Shown piece after piece: positions 1-5,729 of a stretch of DNA of 9,185 bases. Under the pieces are notes generated by a model. The model saw only the letters and a program-made list of their open reading frames with translations, was not told where the DNA came from and did not search any database. Source of the stretch: Lachnospiraceae bacterium (GTDB taxonomy: Bacteria > Bacillota > Clostridia > Lachnospirales > Lachnospiraceae); NCBI GenBank assembly GCA_021200345.1, contig JAJQGR010000045.1:1-9185 (forward strand), in the 5' to 3' direction. Position 1 is the stretch's first letter, and every line of letters begins with the position of its first letter. Both the position numbers and the translations under genes were made by a program.

Positions 1-1284
1 TTTCCCTACAATATTAGTGAAACGGCAGCCATTCATGGCAACCCGAATTTCCTGCTCTCCTTTCTGCCCGTCTGTGTACCATACAAAGCCGTAATTGTCA
101 AAAACAAAACGGAATTTGGTGATCGCAGCTCCCTCGGTGCCGGCCATAAAGTTGAAGATTTCCGCGCTCAGTCTGCCTTCTTGCACCGTGTATTCTTTCC
201 CATTCACTTTGGCGGCCATGGGACTGGAAGGGCAATAAACCGGGTTTGGCAGGTTTAAGTGTTTCATCCGTGTGGTCAGGCATTCCGCTTCCGCCGGATT
301 TTCCTCCAGCTCCTCCTCCTTGACTTTTGCAAGGAAATCCCAGGTAATATTCAGGGTACTCTGGGCCCAGTGGGCACCCACCGCCGTCTCATTGATGGCA
401 ATCAGCATATCCTGCTTGGGGCAGACAATGGTGAACTGTCCCATGGCGCCGTCAGCACGATAAACCCCCTGGGGCTGGCACATCCAGATCTGGAAGCCAT
501 ATCCAAGGAAATTATCGCTGGCTTCCGGATTGTTGATGGATTCCGTGGCGGAATCATTCTGGTTGGTGACAGCCAGGCGAACATAATCTTCCGCCAGAAT
601 GCGCTCCCCTTCCCATACGCCGCCGTCAGCATACAGCTTCATCAGACGAAGATTGTCCTCCGTGGTGGCAAACATTCCCCCGCCGCCGATCTCCATCCCG
701 TCAGGCATACAATACCAGCGGACGTTGTCCGGGTCAATGCCAATCTTTACAAACAAACGCTTGGTTAAGTATTCGTGAAGCCCCTCCCCTGTCTTTTTGC
801 GCACAATGGCACCCAGCATGGAGGACCCGGTGGAATTGTACATATAAGTAGTTCCCGGTTTATGATTGACCGGAGTATGGAGGAAGTCACGAATCCAGTC
901 TTTACTTGGTCCGGGCATCGTATCCATGCCGCAGCCCATGCACAACACATCCCGCACAGTCAAAAGCTTCAGGTTCTCGCTGGGATTTTCGGGAGATTCC
1001 TCCGGGAAAATATCAATCAGCCTTTCGTCCAGCTTTAAGATTCCCTCTGTATAAGCAATACCCACAGCCGTCGCTGCGTAGGTCTTGGTATGGGACTGCA
1101 GTCCATGGCGCAGATTGGGGCCAAAGGGCTGCCACCATCCTTCCGCGCAGACCTTGCCGTGACGCATGATCATCAGGCCATGCATTTCCGTGTTGCTCTT
1201 TTCCAGCGCGTCAATATATTCCATAATCGCCTGGCTGTGGATTCCCACCGCCTCAGGGCTTGTACGTTCAAATTCTTTTCTCAT
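1..1284 (-). CDS. Beta-lactamase-family serine hydrolase, 3' end cut by window edge
   Basis: The frame is open from the ATG at 1284 to base 1, giving 428 codons with no stop, so the C terminus lies outside the window. It belongs to the class C beta-lactamase/esterase/D-peptidase fold (Pfam Beta-lactamase, PF00144). The nucleophile motif S-x-x-K is seen as SHTK at residues 64-67. The Tyr motif is YNS at 149-151, followed by TGSSMLG. A GAMGQF block at about 279-284 sits where the third active-site motif (KTG/HxG) is expected. Residues beyond about 345 look like a separate small beta domain. No signal peptide or membrane segment is visible, so the enzyme is probably cytoplasmic. AAGGAG lies 11 bases before the ATG, which supports this start. 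It follows the LplC-like permease gene by 83 bp with no clear terminator between them, so it is probably the last visible gene of the transport operon. Substrate is unknown: an esterase, deacylase or peptidase acting on an imported compound is inferred, and true beta-lactam resistance is unlikely. Confidence 0.88.
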   Translation of the reverse strand, partial: MRKEFERTSPEAVGIHSQAIMEYIDALEKSNTEMHGLMIMRHGKVCAEGWWQPFGPNLRHGLQSHTKTYAATAVGIAYTEGILKLDERLIDIFPEESPENPSENLKLLTVRDVLCMGCGMDTMPGPSKDWIRDFLHTPVNHKPGTTYMYNSTGSSMLGAIVRKKTGEGLHEYLTKRLFVKIGIDPDNVRWYCMPDGMEIGGGGMFATTEDNLRLMKLYADGGVWEGERILAEDYVRLAVTNQNDSATESINNPEASDNFLGYGFQIWMCQPQGVYRADGAMGQFTIVCPKQDMLIAINETAVGAHWAQSTLNITWDFLAKVKEEELEENPAEAECLTTRMKHLNLPNPVYCPSSPMAAKVNGKEYTVQEGRLSAEIFNFMAGTEGAAITKFRFVFDNYGFVWYTDGQKGEQEIRVAMNGCRFTNIVGK

Positions 1285-1342
1285 TTTTTTCACGACTCCT
1301 TGTGTCAATCATTTGGGTTTTTTCATCGTTATATCGTGTTTT

Positions 1343-1353
1343 CCTGATTCAGG
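1343..1353. promoter_or_regulatory. 11-bp palindrome between permease and hydrolase genes
   Basis: CCTGATTCAGG is a perfect dyad (5-bp arms around one central base) in the 83-bp gap before the hydrolase gene. On the minus strand it is followed by a TATAAC box (1328-1333), but no good -35 hexamer lies at the right distance. It could be an operator or a short hairpin, or it could be chance. No poly-U run follows it, so it is not a convincing terminator. Confidence 0.25.
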
Positions 1354-1367
1354 CGGCGGCCAAAAGA

Positions 1368-2291
1368 TCAGCCTTTCACACCGCCCACTACCATTCCTTT
1401 CACCAGCTGTTTCTGAATAAACGGATAAACCAGTAAAATGGGGATAATGGCCACAATGGCAATGGCCATACGGGCGCTCTCTGTGGGCATGGACCTGAGC
1501 GCCAGCGCCGCGGATTCCACCACATTGTTGCTGGACTTCAGATAGGCGATGTTGTCCATCAGCCTCTTCAGATATACCTGAATTGTGTACAGTGAGGTAT
1601 CTGTGATATAGTACAGTCCATTGGTCCAGTTATTCCAGTAGCCGATGGCCGCAAACAGACCGATGGTCGCCAGTACCGGCTTGGAGAGGGGAATCACAAT
1701 CGTTGTGAAGACGCGCATGTCGCTGGCCCCGTCCAGGCCCGCCGCCTCAATGATGGAATAGGGGATATTGGCGCTGTAGTAATTGCGCACCATCAGCACA
1801 TTCATGGCGCTCATCAGTCCGCCGGGAAGAATCAATGCCCAGATCGTGTTTTTGATGTGGAAGAATCTGGTCCATATAATATAGGTGGATGTCAGACCTC
1901 CGTTAAACATCACTGTAAAAAACACGATGAAAGCAAAAATATTGCGCTGTTTGAAATCCTTCCGGCTGAGAGGATAGGCAAATAATGACGTCAGGACCAG
2001 ATTCCCTACGGTTCCCACCACTGTGGTAATAATAGTCAGCAGATAACAGCGGCCGATGGTCAGTCTTTTGGCCCAGAGGTACTCGTACGCGGCAAAGGAA
2101 ACTTCTGTTGGCCAGAAACGATATCCATACTGTCCCAGCGAAGTTTCCGATGAAAGCGACACAGAAAGCATCAGCACAAAAGGAACAATACAGAAAATCA
2201 CCAAAAGCAGCAGAACCACCAGTGAAAATCCCCGAAACGCCATCTCATCCCGAAACTTCGGAGCTGAACTTTTTTCTTCTAATTTACTCAT
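1368..2291 (-). CDS. lplC: LplC/YtcP-like carbohydrate ABC transporter permease
   Basis: This is an inner-membrane permease of 307 residues, the usual length for the family, forming a heterodimeric pore with the LplB-like protein encoded just upstream. The first membrane segment is at about 22-44, further segments lie at about 83-106, 116-137, 150-170 and 205-222, and the last is at about 274-293. The cytoplasmic EAA loop that contacts the ATPase is clear at about 181-203, with EAA at 182-184 and the following GLDGAS. The C terminus (LVKGMVVGGVKG) is characteristic of LplC/YtcP proteins in complex-carbohydrate import systems. The ATG is 11 bp after the upstream stop, and its AGGAGG (2298-2303) shares a base with that stop, which suggests translational coupling. 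The transported substrate cannot be read from the sequence. Confidence 0.93.
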   Translation of the reverse strand: MSKLEEKSSAPKFRDEMAFRGFSLVVLLLLVIFCIVPFVLMLSVSLSSETSLGQYGYRFWPTEVSFAAYEYLWAKRLTIGRCYLLTIITTVVGTVGNLVLTSLFAYPLSRKDFKQRNIFAFIVFFTVMFNGGLTSTYIIWTRFFHIKNTIWALILPGGLMSAMNVLMVRNYYSANIPYSIIEAAGLDGASDMRVFTTIVIPLSKPVLATIGLFAAIGYWNNWTNGLYYITDTSLYTIQVYLKRLMDNIAYLKSSNNVVESAALALRSMPTESARMAIAIVAIIPILLVYPFIQKQLVKGMVVGGVKG

Positions 2292-2297
2292 CTCCCG

Positions 2298-2303
2298 CCT
2301 CCT
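2298..2303 (-). promoter_or_regulatory. Ribosome binding site overlapping the lplB stop codon
   Basis: AGGAGG on the minus strand lies 6 bases before the LplC-like ATG. Its first base is the last base of the upstream TGA stop (2303-2305). Ribosomes ending on the first permease would sit on this site, so the two permeases are probably made in equal amounts. Confidence 0.8.
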
Positions 2304-3283
2304 CAGAATAGTGCGCTCTCGCTGTCAACAGCGCTGACAACGGCGTTGGATATCAGGACCAGTAAAAATCCCAGCACTGCCTGGAACACACTGGCTGCCG
2401 ATGACATTCCAATGTTATTCATCTCCATCAGTGCCCGATATACATAGGTATCAATAGTCTGTGTGGTGCTGATCAGCATGCCCTGATTCAGGGTTACCTG
2501 ATAGAAAAGGCCAAAATCAGAATTAAAAATCTTGCCAATGCTCATCAGCGTCATCAGAATCACCATGGATTTAATTAAAGGCAGTGTGATATATCGTATC
2601 TGTTTCAGTCTCCCCGCTCCGTCAATCTTGGCCGCCTCATACAGACCCTTATCAATACCGCCGATGCTGGCCATATAGATAATCGAGCTCTGTCCGGAAA
2701 CCTGCCAGAAATGCACGATGGTCAGAATGATCGGCCAGTACTGAGGGCTGGCGTACCAGTTGATGCCATTGCCGTCCAGCAGCACCGTGTTGATAAAACC
2801 GTTGTTATTGCTTAAGAAAGCGTAAACCAGATAGGACAGAATGACCGCTGAAATCATCGACGGAAAGCAGATGATGGGTTGAATCGCCTTTGCCACCGGC
2901 ATGGAGGCGATTTCATTCATCAGCAGGGCGATAAATACCGCAATGATCGTTCCCAGAATCAGCCAGGCGATATTGTATCCCAGGGTATTGCGGATCATAA
3001 TCCAGGCGTCCTTGGTTTTGAAAAGAAACTCAAAATTGTCAAACCCGCACCAGGGACTCTTAAAGATTCCCACAGAAAAGTCGATTTTTTTGAAAGCGAA
3101 CAGAATACCGAACAGCGGAAGATAATTATTGCAGACAAGATAAATCAGTCCCGGCAACATCATCATATACAGGGGAATCAGCCTTTTGATCCGGGCTTTC
3201 TTCTTACTTTTTTTGCGCTGCCTGAGCAGGTCGTCGTAGGGGTTCTCTCTTACAACTTCCCTGCTGGCGCCAATATCCGCCAT
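2303..3283 (-). CDS. lplB: LplB-like carbohydrate ABC transporter permease
   Basis: This 326-residue inner-membrane permease is the first half of the import pore. A basic cytoplasmic N-terminal stretch (about 21-34, rich in Lys/Arg) precedes membrane segment 1 at about 36-55. The block YLPLFGILFAFKKIDF (54-69), followed by SPWCGFDNF, is a strong LplB/YteP-family signature. Other membrane segments are at about 102-123, 137-158, 183-205, 236-253 and 295-318. The EAA loop runs from about 215 to 238, with EAA at 216-218 and G at 222. The start is supported by AAGGAGGAGG six bases upstream of the ATG. It follows the binding-protein gene across an 85-bp gap holding a strong hairpin, and it is translationally linked to the LplC-like gene. 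No ATP-binding subunit is encoded in the window. In related Firmicutes systems a shared MsmX-type ATPase serves several such permeases, and I infer the same here. Confidence 0.94.
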   Translation of the reverse strand: MADIGASREVVRENPYDDLLRQRKKSKKKARIKRLIPLYMMMLPGLIYLVCNNYLPLFGILFAFKKIDFSVGIFKSPWCGFDNFEFLFKTKDAWIMIRNTLGYNIAWLILGTIIAVFIALLMNEIASMPVAKAIQPIICFPSMISAVILSYLVYAFLSNNNGFINTVLLDGNGINWYASPQYWPIILTIVHFWQVSGQSSIIYMASIGGIDKGLYEAAKIDGAGRLKQIRYITLPLIKSMVILMTLMSIGKIFNSDFGLFYQVTLNQGMLISTTQTIDTYVYRALMEMNNIGMSSAASVFQAVLGFLLVLISNAVVSAVDSESALF

Positions 3284-3326
3284 AAGAACCTCCTCCTTTG
3301 CTTTATTTTTGTTGATTTCCTATAAC

Positions 3327-3352
3327 AAATGCAGGCCCGAAGGCCTGCATTT
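3327..3352 (-). terminator. UUCG-loop hairpin after the binding-protein gene (attenuator or mRNA stabiliser)
   Basis: The arms AAATGCAGGCC (3342-3352, read on the minus strand) and GGCCTGCATTT (3327-3337) are perfectly complementary over 11 bp. They enclose a TTCG tetraloop closed by a C-G pair, an exceptionally stable RNA loop. The hairpin starts 16 bases after the stop of the binding-protein gene. The following sequence (GTTATAGG) is only weakly U-rich, so complete termination is unlikely. By analogy with other transport operons it probably allows partial read-through or protects the upstream mRNA from 3' decay, giving more binding protein than permease. Confidence 0.75.
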
Positions 3353-3368
3353 TCAGGCAAGTTCTGTC

Positions 3369-4913
3369 TTATTTGTACTCAGCCACCCAGGCATCCGCCT
3401 GCGCCTGATATTCATCAATGATATCCTGAATACCCGCGGCCTCCAGCGCCTCAAGGAACTGGGGCAGATACACATCCGGATCCACATCGCCGTAACGAAG
3501 AGCCGAGTCATACTGGGAAACCACGTTGGAAACCGCCGCCACCTGCGTGGACACATTGTCCGAGCTGGGGGTAAAGCCAAACAGCGGAGCCACATAAGCT
3601 TCATCGATCAGTTCTTTCATGAACACCTTATCCTCCTCAGAGGTGTTGCCGTCAAAGCCGTAAAGCAGGAACTGATTGCCGAAAGCGCCGCAACTGTAAA
3701 GTGCCGTATAGGGAACACTATCCAGGCCAAGACCATCCGGATACTGGATAGAGGTCTGATCCTCATTCCACTCCCAGGAAATTCCCTCAAGGCCATAAAT
3801 CAGTGTGCTCATCACATACTCATCGGTCCAGATCAGATTCAGCACCTGAGCGGCCTCAGAGGGATTCTCAGAGGTATAAGCGATACCGTAGGTCAGCGTG
3901 TTGCTGGTCAGCGACGTCTGAGCAATACTGATTGCCTTGAAAGTACCTCCATAGGTATTGTTCGTGTTGTACATTTCTTCGATGGTTTCCACGCTGTAGG
4001 CATGACCCATAATTACGCCCTTGCTGTAGCCGGAAAGACTCAGCGCGTCATGGGACAGGGTCTGGGCGCTTCCCTCCGGATCTACGTATCCGTTCTGGCG
4101 CCACTCATAGGTTTTTTCGCAGGCATTCTTATACGCTTCTGTGCTGTAGAGAGATACCAACTCCGTGCTGTCTCCCACGGTAGCCAGATATGTGCCCACT
4201 GCAGCGGTATGATCTTCCTCGCTGAAAAGGGCAAGCAGCGTATTATATCCGTCTGTGGCCGGATACTCATCCGGATACAGCGCCTTGAACTGCGCAAAAA
4301 TATCGTCCAGATCATTCACACTGCTGACACCACTCATGTCAATATCAGCAAAATATTCCTCATTGTAGATGTACTTGTAATCCAGAGAAAGGCCCTTGTA
4401 AGCCGGAATGCCGTAAACCGAACCGTCGATGGTGCCGCACAGACTCCAGTCGCCGATCACCTCCATGGTTTCCGCCAGCTCATCGTCAAGATACTCATCC
4501 AGATTGACCAGATAGCCATTGGTAACAGCTGTTGAAAGCGCTCCAGTGTAAATGATGTCCAGGACTTCCCCGCCTGCCAGCCGCAGGTTCATTGTGGTGG
4601 TATAATCGCTGAGCGCGGCCATCTCCATGTTAATATTGATATTGTAACCCAGTCCCTGGATATACTCCGAAAGGGCGTTCTCCACATCCGCCACGTCACT
4701 GTCGGCCGGAATGTTGTTCATGGTAGGCATTACGATGGTTACCGTTACAAGTTCCCCGCTGGTCGTTTCCTCCGCGGTACTTTCACCGGCGGAAGTGGAA
4801 GCAGAATCCTCGCTGGAACTGGTGCTGGAGCTTGTGCTTGAGCTGGAGCTTCCACACGCTGTCAGGGATAACAGCATCATGGCAGTCAACAGCATCGCAA
4901 GTGTCTTCTTCAT
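3369..4913 (-). CDS. Lipoprotein solute-binding protein of the ABC importer, DUF3502-like C terminus
   Basis: This extracellular, lipid-anchored substrate receptor delivers its ligand to the LplB/LplC-like pore. I chose the ATG at 4913 (514 residues) rather than the upstream ATG at 4919, because AGGAGG ends 8 bases before the former and only 2 before the latter. The lipoprotein signal has MKK, a hydrophobic core and lipobox LTAC with the lipidated Cys at residue 20. A low-complexity Ser/Thr/Glu linker follows to about residue 53. The binding domain then starts with strands such as VTVTIVMP, and a GGEVLDIIYTG block at about 115-125 is typical of sugar-binding proteins in this class. The last ~70 residues, ending EYQAQADAWVAEYK, resemble DUF3502, found in LipO-like binding proteins that partner LplB/LplC. 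The ligand is unknown; an oligosaccharide is the family-based guess. The gene has its own upstream regulatory gap and a hairpin after its stop. Confidence 0.93.
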   Translation of the reverse strand: MKKTLAMLLTAMMLLSLTACGSSSSSTSSSTSSSEDSASTSAGESTAEETTSGELVTVTIVMPTMNNIPADSDVADVENALSEYIQGLGYNININMEMAALSDYTTTMNLRLAGGEVLDIIYTGALSTAVTNGYLVNLDEYLDDELAETMEVIGDWSLCGTIDGSVYGIPAYKGLSLDYKYIYNEEYFADIDMSGVSSVNDLDDIFAQFKALYPDEYPATDGYNTLLALFSEEDHTAAVGTYLATVGDSTELVSLYSTEAYKNACEKTYEWRQNGYVDPEGSAQTLSHDALSLSGYSKGVIMGHAYSVETIEEMYNTNNTYGGTFKAISIAQTSLTSNTLTYGIAYTSENPSEAAQVLNLIWTDEYVMSTLIYGLEGISWEWNEDQTSIQYPDGLGLDSVPYTALYSCGAFGNQFLLYGFDGNTSEEDKVFMKELIDEAYVAPLFGFTPSSDNVSTQVAAVSNVVSQYDSALRYGDVDPDVYLPQFLEALEAAGIQDIIDEYQAQADAWVAEYK

Positions 4914-4921
4914 TGTCATTT

Positions 4922-4927
4922 CCTCCT
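4922..4927 (-). promoter_or_regulatory. Ribosome binding site that decides the binding-protein start
   Basis: A perfect AGGAGG on the minus strand stands 8 bases from the ATG at 4913 and 2 bases from the in-frame ATG at 4919. The downstream ATG is therefore the better start, removing two residues (Met-Thr) from the longest possible frame. Confidence 0.75.
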
Positions 4928-4940
4928 AATAGATTTGTTT

Positions 4941-4955
4941 TGCTCACCCTGAGCA
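4941..4955 (-). promoter_or_regulatory. Small hairpin in the binding-protein leader
   Basis: TGCTCA-GGG-TGAGCA on the minus strand forms a 6-bp perfect stem with a 3-base loop, 13 bases upstream of the AGGAGG of the binding-protein gene. It has no U-run and is too short to be a terminator. It may stabilise the 5' end of the mRNA or act as a small operator. Chance is possible. Confidence 0.35.
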
Positions 4956-5008
4956 TGTGGTCATTTTACCATTTTATCTTATTTTTGCTTTCGGAAATAT
5001 GGTGATTA

Positions 5009-5038
5009 TTTATAAAAAAGTACACTTTACAAAAAGTA
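5009..5038 (-). promoter_or_regulatory. Candidate activator-dependent promoter with 16-bp-spaced direct repeats
   Basis: On the minus strand the 8-mer TACTTTTT occurs at 5031-5038 and again at 5015-5022, exactly 16 bp apart. It is followed at once by TATAAA (5009-5014), a good -10 box. The hexamer at the normal -35 distance is ACTTTT, a poor match to TTGACA. A good -10, a poor -35 and tandem repeats over the -35 region fit a promoter activated by an AraC-type regulator such as the YesN-like protein encoded just upstream. This is inference from layout. The start of transcription would be near 5002, giving a leader of roughly 90 bases before the binding-protein start codon. Confidence 0.4.
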
Positions 5039-5042
5039 ATCT

Positions 5043-5729
5043 TCAGGATGAACTCTCCTCTCCCAGGCTCCCATCCTCAAGCAGCTGCTTTACCATCAGA
5101 ATGGCGTTATCCAGATTCTGAGCGTTGGCCGCCACTCCCACCAAAACATCATCGACGTAATAACCTGCAGTGTGCAGAAAGGACCCTTCCCGCAGCCAGA
5201 TACCGCTTACGATTTCCTCTCCCGTTTCACTCTCACTGTAGTACAAAAAAGCCTCGTATTGTTCAAGAAGCTCCTCAGGAATAAACAGACTAAGGTCAAT
5301 AAACGCCTGTTGACCGGCATAGGATTCAAACACCGCCTGATCCGCGGCAAACACATCCAGATCCCCGATTCCAAACAGTGCTGCCAGCACCTGGATGGTC
5401 TGCGCGTCAGAAGTAGAGCTGTCCTCATATCTCAGCGTATAATTTGCCTGAATGTCCACATGCTTCCCTTCCATATCCACTCCCGCCGCTGTCAGAAGCG
5501 GACTGAAAGGATCCTCCTGGGCTTCATTATTGGCGTTGATCAGCACCGCGTAAAAAGCCACATCCGCCGCTCTTAAGGTCATGGAAATACCGCAGATTCC
5601 CAGAATGAGCACCACCCCGGCGATCAGAATCGGCTGCTTATAATAGTCCCAGACAAACTGTCTCTTCTGCTTTCCATTCAGTCTGGTGAGGGTTTTCTTA
5701 TCCCTGCGTATTTGTTCCGTCCATCTCAT
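5043..5729 (-). CDS. Unrecognised single-pass membrane protein with a binding-protein-like extracellular part
   Basis: I do not recognise a named family. From the ATG at 5729 it has 228 residues. A longer frame reaches 5834, but that part lies wholly inside the regulator gene and lacks a good ribosome site. The N terminus is highly basic (RRDKK and KQKR within residues 8-23) and is followed by VWDYYKQP (26-33) and one membrane segment at about 34-52, so the remaining ~175 residues should lie outside the cell. In that part GDLDVFAAD (122-130) and QAFIDLSLFIPEELLEQYE (141-159) resemble in spacing the LDIIYTG...LVNLDEYLDDELAETME region of the neighbouring binding protein, suggesting a partial solute-binding-protein lobe. 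The tail is acidic and Ser-rich. AAAGGAG lies 13 bases before the ATG, which is long, so translation may depend on coupling to the regulator gene that it overlaps by 32 bp. A sensory or transporter accessory role is speculative. Confidence 0.78.
   Translation of the reverse strand: MRWTEQIRRDKKTLTRLNGKQKRQFVWDYYKQPILIAGVVLILGICGISMTLRAADVAFYAVLINANNEAQEDPFSPLLTAAGVDMEGKHVDIQANYTLRYEDSSTSDAQTIQVLAALFGIGDLDVFAADQAVFESYAGQQAFIDLSLFIPEELLEQYEAFLYYSESETGEEIVSGIWLREGSFLHTAGYYVDDVLVGVAANAQNLDNAILMVKQLLEDGSLGEESSS

Noticed and set aside
259..768. 169-codon plus-strand open frame
   Set aside because: It is antisense to the serine hydrolase, whose SxxK and Tyr motifs and continuous 428-codon frame are clear.
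1303..1308. TTGACA on the minus strand, a perfect -35 hexamer
   Set aside because: It is only about 19 bases before the hydrolase ATG, and no -10 box exists at the right distance. The ribosome binding site directly follows it.
3309..4535. 408-codon open frame on the plus strand
   Set aside because: It lies almost wholly antisense to the well-supported solute-binding protein gene, resembles no known family, and begins in the intergenic hairpin region. It is a by-product of codon bias on the other strand.
5011..5045. Possible terminator after the orphan membrane protein gene
   Set aside because: The minus strand has T-rich stretches here but no GC stem. AAAGT/ACTTT arms would leave a 2-base loop, too small to fold. 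The region fits a promoter better.
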